DNA of 64,000 nucleotides, from the NCBI GenBank assembly GCA_902520885.1, contig CABYPW010000007.1:50808-114807 (forward strand), read 5' to 3'. The position numbers and the translations under genes are program-made. The DNA comes from an uncultured SAR116 cluster alpha proteobacterium. GTDB taxonomy: Bacteria > Pseudomonadota > Alphaproteobacteria > Puniceispirillales > Puniceispirillaceae. A model generated the notes under the pieces. It made no database searches, was not told the DNA's origin, and saw only the letters and a program-made list of their open reading frames with translations. Positions 57,116 to 64,000 of the stretch are shown one piece after another (positions within the stretch are counted from its first letter, which is position 1; each line of letters opens with the position of its first letter).

Positions 57116-58054
57116 CTACACAGATTGTAAATACAGCATCAAGTTTCTTAGAGTTCCATGCTCAAACGCGGAGTGACCCGCGTCATCTACAAGTCTTAAC
57201 TGACTATTTTTTCCCCAAATTTTATGCAGTTTATATGCATTTGAGGGAGGACAAATTACATCATGGCGACCTTGAACGATATAACATGGCAGTTGTTTGA
57301 TATACCGCACATTTTTGGCAATATAATCGGATGGTAAAAAACAGCTGTTCATAAAATAATGCGCTTCTAAAACAGCCATGCTCAAAGCAGATTGGCCTGC
57401 GTCACGTGTTTCAGCATGCAAAGTAGCGCATGAGTTTTCGTAAGATGCAAAGAATTGTGCTGCTTGGTAACGAATTCTTTGATCATCACTTGTTAACCTT
57501 TTATGATAGGCTGACAGTATATCGTGCTGTTCTTCCAATGGGATATAAGAGATGAAACGATCATATGCCTCCGGAAAAAATCTTCGCATTTCATATAAAT
57601 ACCAATTAATTTCGGCATTAGTCCCCAGAAATACACCTCTCAATATGAGTGCAGAAACAAAAACTGGGTTCTCTATTGCGTAGGCAAGCGCCAAAGTGCT
57701 TCCCCAAGAACCACCAAATAATATCCATTTTTCAATTTTGAGCTTTTCACGCAAATAATTTATATCTGATATCAAATGTTGGGTGGTATTTTTTTCTATT
57801 GAAGCATAAGGCTTTGAGCGACCAGAACCACGCTGATCAAAAAAAATGACCCTAAATTTTTCAGGGTCAAATAATCGTCTATGCGCAGAAGAACAACCTG
57901 CTCCAGGCCCTCCATGTAAAAATAATATCACTTTTCCTTTAGGATTGCCTACTTGCTCATAATATATTTTATGAATATCCTGTTCAAAATAACCACTATC
58001 AAATGGTTCAATTACAGGAAAAAGATGAATTGACGAATCGTAATCCTGGCGCAT
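57116..58054 (-). CDS. pip: Prolyl aminopeptidase
   Basis: A 312-residue alpha/beta-hydrolase (S33) that removes N-terminal proline from peptides. The oxyanion stretch HGGPGAGC and DQRGSGRS are typical; the nucleophile is S116 in FGGSWGST. The acid and base are in GRHDVICPP and DDAGHSAFEHG. I chose the ATG at 58054; a TTG three codons upstream is possible. It is 28 bp downstream of rpoH on the same strand. Confidence 0.92.
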   Translation of the reverse strand: MRQDYDSSIHLFPVIEPFDSGYFEQDIHKIYYEQVGNPKGKVILFLHGGPGAGCSSAHRRLFDPEKFRVIFFDQRGSGRSKPYASIEKNTTQHLISDINYLREKLKIEKWILFGGSWGSTLALAYAIENPVFVSALILRGVFLGTNAEINWYLYEMRRFFPEAYDRFISYIPLEEQHDILSAYHKRLTSDDQRIRYQAAQFFASYENSCATLHAETRDAGQSALSMAVLEAHYFMNSCFLPSDYIAKNVRYIKQLPCYIVQGRHDVICPPSNAYKLHKIWGKNSQLRLVDDAGHSAFEHGTLRNLMLYLQSV

Positions 58055-58082
58055 GTCTTCCAATTGCCTATAAGTAGACTTT

Positions 58083-58970
58083 TTAAACTAAAGATGACTC
58101 CAACATATCTTTATGGGATTCTGTGGTAGATTGCAAAGATTGTTTTAATTTAGACAAAGCACGATGTTCTATTTGGCGAACCCTTTCTTTACTTACCCCA
58201 AGCAAACTTCCTAGCTCTTCTAGAGTTGTCCCTTCCTCTTTGAGGCGTCTTTTGAGAATAATAAATCGTTCTCTGGTGGATAACTCATTTAGCGCGCCAT
58301 TAAGCCATTGGGTCATCACTACCCTATCGTGACATGAAATAGCAACTTGCTCTGGGGTAGGCCGAGTATCAACGACAAATTCGATGGCCTCAGTATCTGC
58401 ATCATCGGCAAGGAGTGAGTTTAGAGACTGGTCGCTCCCAGAAAGACGCTGCTCCATGACAATGACGTCCTTAACTGTAACCCCGATGGTGTCAGCAATC
58501 TTTTGTCTTCCCTCATCAGTGAGCGCTCCTCCATCTGCCTCACCTATCTGTGTACGTAATCTTCGTAATTTAAAAAATAATGACTTATGAGAAGCAGTAG
58601 TACCTGTTCTTACTATAGACCAGTTGCGGAGTATATGATCCTGTATAGAAGCTCTTATCCACCAATTAGCGTATGTTGAAAATCTTACCCCTCGTTCAGG
58701 ATCAAAACGCTCAGCCGCCTGCATCAAGCCAATGTTTCCTTCTTGAATGAGGTCTGCATTTGTAAGACCATAATGTCTATACTTTGATGCTGCACTTATC
58801 ACAAGTTTTGCATATGCCATAACCAATATATGCATTGATTTATGATCTTTTTTATCACGCCATTTCCGCGCAAGTTCTAATTCATGATCCTTTTCCAGCA
58901 ATGGTCTTTTCATTGCCTTTCGAATGAAACGATTATCTGATGTTCTAATCGGGTCTGATAAATCTGACAT
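58083..58970 (-). CDS. rpoH: RNA polymerase sigma-32 factor RpoH
   Basis: A 295-residue alternative sigma factor, closest to the alphaproteobacterial RpoH group (probably the RpoHII branch). Region 2 holds the core helix (NADLIQEGNIGLMQAAERFDPERG) and RFSTYANWWIRASIQDHILRN; the RpoH box is SLFFKLRRLR; region 4 carries GVSKERVRQIEHRALSKL. Sigma-32 controls the heat-shock regulon; RpoHII in Rhodobacter also covers singlet-oxygen stress. I chose the ATG at 58970, 6 bp after GGAG. CarD, FdxA and the TerB gene follow upstream, a conserved order. Confidence 0.92.
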   Translation of the reverse strand: MSDLSDPIRTSDNRFIRKAMKRPLLEKDHELELARKWRDKKDHKSMHILVMAYAKLVISAASKYRHYGLTNADLIQEGNIGLMQAAERFDPERGVRFSTYANWWIRASIQDHILRNWSIVRTGTTASHKSLFFKLRRLRTQIGEADGGALTDEGRQKIADTIGVTVKDVIVMEQRLSGSDQSLNSLLADDADTEAIEFVVDTRPTPEQVAISCHDRVVMTQWLNGALNELSTRERFIILKRRLKEEGTTLEELGSLLGVSKERVRQIEHRALSKLKQSLQSTTESHKDMLESSLV

Positions 58971-59108
58971 CATAAACTCCATATTTTACGTTATCATTAC
59001 GTATCGCCGACCAAGGCAGATCATCTGCAAACTTAAAAAATGATAAATTATCGATTTTACTTTTTGAGAAGATAGAACATTGTTGGACTGATTATTCAAA
59101 TAATCTAA

Positions 59109-59612
59109 TTAAGCAGCATCCATCATATCTTCTAATTTTGTGGCTGCTGATTCTTGATCGATGTCTTCTATTGCCGCAAATTCGCGAGCCAGCCTTTCCA
59201 ATGCCGATTGATACATTTGTCTCTCGGAGTAGGACTGTTCAATCTGTGGGTCTCTTTTGCGTAAATCGCGCACAACTTCAGCTATAGACACTGGGTCCCC
59301 GGATTTGATTTTTGCTTCATATTCTTGTGCTCGTCGAGACCACATAGTCCTACGAATTTTTGCCTTACTTTTCAGAGTAGTAATAGCATCATCCATATGC
59401 TTCCTTGAGGAAAGTGTCCGCAATCCTAATGTACGAGCTTTTTCTAATGGAACTCTGAGGGTCATTCTGTCCTGTTCAAATCTGATGACCATCAGTTGAA
59501 CTTCTGTTCCAGCAATTTGGCTTGTTTCTGTTCCCAGAATTTTACCAACACCATGTGTTGGGTAGACGACAAAGTCTCCGTCTTGATAATTAAATTCTTT
59601 AATTTTTGTCAT
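59109..59612 (-). CDS. carD: CarD-family transcription regulator
   Basis: A 167-residue protein of the CarD_CdnL_TRCF family. The N-terminal RNAP-interaction domain (about 8-75) has the DFVVYPTHGVGKI and MVIRFEQDRMTLRVPLEK patterns; the C-terminal part is helical and DNA-binding (PVSIAEVVRDL and YERALE). CarD stabilises the open promoter complex in many bacteria. It lies between fdxA and rpoH, usual in alphaproteobacteria. The ATG at 59612 matches the family start. Confidence 0.93.
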   Translation of the reverse strand: MTKIKEFNYQDGDFVVYPTHGVGKILGTETSQIAGTEVQLMVIRFEQDRMTLRVPLEKARTLGLRTLSSRKHMDDAITTLKSKAKIRRTMWSRRAQEYEAKIKSGDPVSIAEVVRDLRKRDPQIEQSYSERQMYQSALERLAREFAAIEDIDQESAATKLEDMMDAA

Positions 59613-59776
59613 TATTCCAAATCAATTCAAATACACTTAATCACAAAGTGCTTTTTCATTTTGGACCTCATTTTAGAGATCACAAATCAAATGGTTTTTG
59701 TATATTTTTTATGTTTCAGAACAATACCATAAACTTAATAATTTTACAAATTATTGTTTGTCAAAACACTAATTTA

Positions 59777-60115
59777 TCAATTTTGAGAAGCAGGTTTATC
59801 AATGAAAAGATTTTGAAATTTATTAGTTTTATCTAAATTTTCTTCAGCTCCCGGCAATGGGTCGCGCCGTTCTGTTATATTGGGCCAAATTAAACTTTTT
59901 TCCAAATTAAATTTTACCCATTTATCAGCTCCAGCTTCAGTATCTGGAAGAATTGCCTCAGGTGGACATTCAGGCTCACAAACACCACAATCAATACATT
60001 CATCAGGGTGAATTACTAACATATTTTCCCCCTCATAGAAACAATCAACCGGACAGACCTCCACACAATCCGTATATTTACAAGAAATACATTTATCGTT
60101 CACTATATAAGTCAT
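59777..60115 (-). CDS. fdxA: 7Fe ferredoxin (FdxA)
   Basis: A 112-residue dicluster ferredoxin like Azotobacter FdI. By alignment to that protein, C9, C17 and C50 hold the 3Fe-4S cluster, and C21, C40, C43, C46 the 4Fe-4S; C12 and C25 are free. The ends [19 protein letters not shown] and [15 protein letters not shown] are clear. It probably transfers low-potential electrons; the partner is unknown. It is followed by carD and rpoH. Confidence 0.94.
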   Translation of the reverse strand: MTYIVNDKCISCKYTDCVEVCPVDCFYEGENMLVIHPDECIDCGVCEPECPPEAILPDTEAGADKWVKFNLEKSLIWPNITERRDPLPGAEENLDKTNKFQNLFIDKPASQN

Positions 60116-60186
60116 TTAAGTTTCGTGCACTCTTCTATTATCATATGTATTTAAATTTGAAATACGCAATAAAACAGTTAGAGAAT

Positions 60187-60639
60187 TTAAGCAAGACCAA
60201 GTCTTTTTTTTGCCTGTTGCTTCGCTTTAGCAGAGTCAATATCCGATACAAACAAAAGCCCAGTGAGCCTTCTCATCAGATTTGATTCCAAAGAGTCAAT
60301 TTCATCATCCGCCAATACAATTTGCCACAACATCGACAAAATATACATTCTTTCATCATAATCACATTCATCTCTAATCTGCTTTGTTAAGGAATGAAAT
60401 TCATGTTTTTGACCAGCATTATCATGTAACTTTTGAATAATTTTAGTTGCTTGCCCCTCAGATATATCAAAAAAGCTACAAATAGCGTGTTTGGACTCCT
60501 CGATTTCCTTGTCATCTATTTTACCATCAATATTAGCTGCTTCTAATAACAATTCAGAAATTACTTCAACGAGTGTTTCATCTTGCTCATTAGCAAAATG
60601 CTCACTTTTTGACACCCAAGTTTTCACAAATTCAATCAT
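60187..60639 (-). CDS. TerB-family (DjlA N-terminal-like) protein
   Basis: A 150-residue helical protein of the TerB superfamily, the fold of tellurite-resistance TerB and the DjlA N-terminus. Acidic metal-binding motifs are visible: AANIDGKIDDKEIEESK and VLADDEIDSLESNLMRRLTG. Function in alphaproteobacteria is unknown; there is no tellurite operon here. It sits between the S4 protein and fdxA on the same strand. Confidence 0.88.
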   Translation of the reverse strand: MIEFVKTWVSKSEHFANEQDETLVEVISELLLEAANIDGKIDDKEIEESKHAICSFFDISEGQATKIIQKLHDNAGQKHEFHSLTKQIRDECDYDERMYILSMLWQIVLADDEIDSLESNLMRRLTGLLFVSDIDSAKAKQQAKKRLGLA

Positions 60640-60660
60640 ATCAACCTCCCCTGATTTATT

Positions 60661-61059
60661 TTAAGAGAAAAAGTTTTCTTTCAACCGCGATGTCTGACGT
60701 CTATGCTTTTTTGTTGGTCTGCCAGTTCCAGTTGTGCGTTTCTCAAAATATAACTCTTTATTTTTTTCATCTTTATTTTGTTTTAATGTAACAGGTGACA
60801 TATCTTCATATAATAAAATAGCCTCAGAAGCAGGGCCTCTTCTTTGTGCAGTTTTGACAATTTTAATCACTCTTATGTTCTTAGCCATAGGAAAGGTAAG
60901 GATTGACCCAACAGAAGCTACACGATGCGGTTTGGTAATAATTTCGCCATTTAATCTGAGTTTTCCAGATTGAATCAATTTAGTTGCCTGCGTTCTTGTT
61001 TTAAAAAAACGTGCATACCAGAGCCATTTGTCTAATCTTAATGTTGTCTCGTCACCCAT
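60661..61059 (-). CDS. S4-domain RNA-binding protein (Hsp15-like)
   Basis: A 132-residue protein with one S4 domain (LRLDKWLWYARFFKTRTQATK at about 7-27) and a basic C-terminal tail (TGTGRPTKKHRRQTSR). It resembles Hsp15/HslR, which binds stalled 50S subunits carrying nascent chains, and is found beside the SUV3-like helicase throughout alphaproteobacteria. The helicase stop TAA is immediately followed by its ATG (TAAATG), so both are coupled. Confidence 0.9.
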   Translation of the reverse strand: MGDETTLRLDKWLWYARFFKTRTQATKLIQSGKLRLNGEIITKPHRVASVGSILTFPMAKNIRVIKIVKTAQRRGPASEAILLYEDMSPVTLKQNKDEKNKELYFEKRTTGTGRPTKKHRRQTSRLKENFFS

Positions 61060-63903
61060 TTATTTTTTTAAATTCGCAAGAATGGAAAATGGCGAATCAG
61101 GATTGATTTCAGGTGTTTTAGCATTTTTTTTCCATTGGTTTACAGCTATTTTTTTCTTTTTTCTATTTACTGAATTTGGTTGGCTTTTGGTATTTTCTCC
61201 ACCGGTCTGTTTCTGTTTTTTTAATAAAATTTCGTCTTTTCTTGATGAATGAAATCGTCGATTAAACTTCTTCTGCTTTTTTGTAAAAATCGGTTTAGAC
61301 GGTTTTTCAGGGTCCTCTGCTTCATCCTCTCTTTGTTTCTCAAATCCAAGATCAATTATCATTGCAGCCATCGTTTGTCTATTTACGCCAGCAAGAGACA
61401 ACATCTCATCACTTATAGAAAACTCACCTGCTCTCGCCGCTGTTCTGACAAGTGCAGCTACTCGTTCTACCATATCCACCCGCATAACTTTATTACCAAT
61501 ACGCCGATATCCAGCAGATAACCAATAATTATCCGCTACTCCCTCAACAAGGTCTATTGAGACTCTCCCTTCAGGTGGCGGACCACAAGCTGGAAACTCA
61601 TTAGCAAATATCGAGTGTAACAGCACTCTCAATTTTATAGCCGCTGGCTTTAGTAAATCAGGTATAAAAATTGACTCTATGCCTATTCGAATGCCAGCCC
61701 TGGCAAGAAATGGTTTGTCACTATCCGGCATCACCTTTAACTGGTCTTCAATTAGCGCTCTGTTAATAACACCCAAGTTTTCATAAAGCCGAAACATTAT
61801 ACCGCGTGCAATCCCACTCATCGAGACTTCTGCAGAATGTGTGCCAGTTGCAATATCCAATTTAGGAGTATTTGTTTCTTCTTTCTTAATAATCACTGTT
61901 TCATCAATAACTGATGGGGGTAACTCCTTTTCAATTAGCGGTGTTTCAAAATTTTCTGATGACTCAGAAATAATAATTTTTTCCTTGGTCACCTCAGTAT
62001 TTTTTGTTTCTTTACCTTTATCTTTTTTCTGCACCTGAAATTCATCAATGTTTCGAAGACGCTGCAGACTTCCTAATATTTCATTTACCTGTTCTTTTAA
62101 TACTGCATTCAGTTTATCTTTTATTCGTTGTTTTTGATCTGTAGACAGCAGTTCACTATCAAACACATCTATTCTAGGAGCATATAATTGTTCTGATTTT
62201 AGGAGTTTTGCTATTTCAGTATCACGCCATGTAACAGTGGCTTTTTGACCTAATTTGAAAGCGCTTGCAGCGGAATTACTTAGAGCTTTGATACGTCTCT
62301 CAATTTCTTCCGGTAAAGCCTTCCTTGCAGCAGCGAGAATCATTGCCTTTTCTTCATTTTCTGAAATGCTGGGTTGAAAAGTAAACCCTTTGAGTGTTCC
62401 TACTTCCTCTCCCTCAACTATTACTGTTCCGTCTATTTTTACAGATGAAATCAAATTAGTTGCTTCCTTCAGTCGCCTTGATAAATGTGCTGCCCGCTTA
62501 TCCACGAAACGTTGTGTTAATCGATTATGTAATTCGTCTGATAACTTATCTTCAATTGTTCTTGTTTGATGTTGCCACTCTTCTGGCTCATCCGTCCAGC
62601 TTGTTTTATGTGTAATATATGTCCAAGTTCTAATATGCGCAATCCTCGCCATTAACGTATCTATATCTCCATCAAGTCTCTCAAGATACGATAACTGACT
62701 TGCTACCCATTTTTTGTCAAGTTTTCCGGTAGTTGCTAGATTTTGATAAATTTTAGCAAGCATAACAGTATGACTATCTGTCATCATGTTTCGAAAATCA
62801 GGAATTTGGGCAACATCCCATAATAATTTTAACCTTATTTTGTTCGATGCAAGCTCAGCAATTTCTGGAATAGCTGCAAGCGCTTGCAAGGTTAAGTGAT
62901 CAATAGCATCTGCTTTCCTCAACAAATAAGTTTCTGGTGCTGGCGCTTCAAGAGATTTTAACAAAAGCTTCAGGCTCTCAAATGAAAGTTTTCTATTACG
63001 CCAAAAAAGCTTTCTGTGGGGCAAAAAAATATGATTTTCAAGAGCATTTATCAATATATCTTCCAGAGGTCTACAACCTTCTGTAACACCAAATGTACCA
63101 TCTTGAGTATATCTTCCTGCACGGCCAACAATTTGAGCCATTTCTGCTGGATATAAATGCCTCATATGCTTACCATCAAATTTTGTCTCGGCTGCTATCG
63201 CAACGTGCTCAATGTCCATATTCAAGCCCATGCCAATTGCATCTGTTGCAATCAAAAAATCAACTTCTCCTGATTGATACATATCAACTTGTGCATTTCT
63301 AGTTCTAGGAGACAACGCACCCATTACCACAGCTGTTCCACCTCGCTGTCTCCTTACAGTTTCTGCTAAATGATATACATCTGGGGCATTAAACGCCACG
63401 ATGGCAGACCTTCTGCCGAGACGTGTAACTTTTTTCTGGCCACTATAAGTTAGATTAGAAAGTCGCTTTCTTGTTTCAAAGATTGCATCTGGAAGCATTT
63501 TTTTGAGCAAAGGATGCATTGTAAATGCTCCTAATAAGAGTGTCTCATGTTTCCCCCTAGCATGCAAAATTCTATCAGTAAAAATATGGCCTCGCTCCCT
63601 GTCACTTGCGAGTTGGACCTCATCAATTGCAAGACATTCCACACTTATTTCAAGTGGCATTGCTTCGACAGTACAGCAATAATAACGTGCTTGACGCGGC
63701 AATATTTTTTCTTCGCCTGTTATTAGTGCCACCTGTGATACACCAACTTTTGTAACAAGCTTATCATAATTTTCTCGAGCTAATAATCTCAGAGGAAATC
63801 CTATCATGCCAGACTGATAGCCAAGCATTCTTTCTAAAGCGTAATGAGTTTTCCCAGTATTTGTTGGACCTAACAATATAGTTATTTTTGGGGTATAAGG
63901 CAT
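61060..63903 (-). CDS. SUV3-like superfamily 2 RNA helicase
   Basis: A 947-residue helicase close to the mitochondrial degradosome helicase SUV3. Walker A GPTNTGKT is at 12-19, motif II DEVQ at 94-97, with motif VI QIVGRAGRY following. Domain 2 includes IATDAIGMGLNMDIE. The central C-terminal half is helical; the last 120 residues are low-complexity and very basic (KKQKKFNRRFHSSRK). It is likely involved in RNA turnover; the substrate is unknown. The ATG at 63903 follows AGGTCTTGTG. Confidence 0.9.
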   Translation of the reverse strand: MPYTPKITILLGPTNTGKTHYALERMLGYQSGMIGFPLRLLARENYDKLVTKVGVSQVALITGEEKILPRQARYYCCTVEAMPLEISVECLAIDEVQLASDRERGHIFTDRILHARGKHETLLLGAFTMHPLLKKMLPDAIFETRKRLSNLTYSGQKKVTRLGRRSAIVAFNAPDVYHLAETVRRQRGGTAVVMGALSPRTRNAQVDMYQSGEVDFLIATDAIGMGLNMDIEHVAIAAETKFDGKHMRHLYPAEMAQIVGRAGRYTQDGTFGVTEGCRPLEDILINALENHIFLPHRKLFWRNRKLSFESLKLLLKSLEAPAPETYLLRKADAIDHLTLQALAAIPEIAELASNKIRLKLLWDVAQIPDFRNMMTDSHTVMLAKIYQNLATTGKLDKKWVASQLSYLERLDGDIDTLMARIAHIRTWTYITHKTSWTDEPEEWQHQTRTIEDKLSDELHNRLTQRFVDKRAAHLSRRLKEATNLISSVKIDGTVIVEGEEVGTLKGFTFQPSISENEEKAMILAAARKALPEEIERRIKALSNSAASAFKLGQKATVTWRDTEIAKLLKSEQLYAPRIDVFDSELLSTDQKQRIKDKLNAVLKEQVNEILGSLQRLRNIDEFQVQKKDKGKETKNTEVTKEKIIISESSENFETPLIEKELPPSVIDETVIIKKEETNTPKLDIATGTHSAEVSMSGIARGIMFRLYENLGVINRALIEDQLKVMPDSDKPFLARAGIRIGIESIFIPDLLKPAAIKLRVLLHSIFANEFPACGPPPEGRVSIDLVEGVADNYWLSAGYRRIGNKVMRVDMVERVAALVRTAARAGEFSISDEMLSLAGVNRQTMAAMIIDLGFEKQREDEAEDPEKPSKPIFTKKQKKFNRRFHSSRKDEILLKKQKQTGGENTKSQPNSVNRKKKKIAVNQWKKNAKTPEINPDSPFSILANLKK

Positions 63904-64000
63904 CACAAGACCTAAATTACAAATTTAGTTTTTGGTTTGTGTAAAAAATTATTATTCCTGATAACATACATTTAAGCACACAAAAACAAGCGAAATTTTA

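Overview
The window is a dense, AT-rich stretch of an alphaproteobacterial chromosome with no mobile elements, CRISPR arrays, rRNA or tRNA genes that I can see. Alphaproteobacterial markers are an NDUFA12-type complex I accessory subunit, a group II-like RpoH next to CarD and FdxA, the SUV3-like helicase/S4-protein pair, DUF2155 beside MlaD, the xseB-ispA-dxs-tlyA operon, and an imuA-imuB-dnaE2 cassette headed by a GTTC-N7-GTTC LexA box. Together with low GC, short intergenic spaces and a methylated-amine demethylation cluster, this suggests a marine, partly streamlined lineage, SAR116/Puniceispirillales-like by inference. SAR11 is less likely because the imu cassette is unusual there.

Layout. 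1-4315: sulfur and Fe-S genes (2Fe-2S ferredoxin cut by the edge, cysteine desulfurase, cysE), a divergent alpha/beta hydrolase with a degenerate-looking triad, and tyrS carrying a one-base frameshift. 4332-8729: a large AsmA/YhdP-like envelope protein and a peroxiredoxin. 8890-16916: prfB, mrcA and the amidase on the minus strand, divergent from rne. 16961-23215: aminotransferase, M48 protease, DsbA-like protein, aroQ, aat, DUF2155 protein, MlaD, NDUFA12. 23216-33218: B12-dependent ribonucleotide reductase with a structured leader, RidA, FemAB-like GNAT protein, clpA-clpS, and a SPOR-tailed D,D-carboxypeptidase. 33267-39024: SOS mutasome imuA-imuB-dnaE2. 39643-49017: soxBDAG (heterotetrameric sarcosine oxidase) convergent with a pyrrolysine-free MttB-family methyltransferase and a dimethylglycine dehydrogenase-like FAD/GcvT enzyme. 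49222-63903: pdxH, a glycine-zipper lipoprotein-like protein, fabI-aroC, isoprenoid genes (xseB-ispA-dxs-tlyA), an XRE regulator, prolyl aminopeptidase, rpoH, carD, fdxA, a TerB-like protein, an S4 protein and the SUV3-like helicase.

Functional links. The 39.6-49.0 kb cluster would strip methyl groups stepwise from compounds such as glycine betaine, dimethylglycine and sarcosine, delivering one-carbon units to tetrahydrofolate and leaving glycine. The cell appears to depend on cobalamin through NrdJ, and perhaps through the MttB homologue. Envelope biogenesis genes (mrcA, amidase, carboxypeptidase, YhdP-like, MlaD, FabI) are scattered among housekeeping genes. I found no single system that is clearly undescribed. 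The best leads are the MttB homologue without a visible corrinoid partner, the palindrome beside the hydrolase, the structured nrdJ leader, the tyrS frameshift, and several tiny genes or gene remnants.
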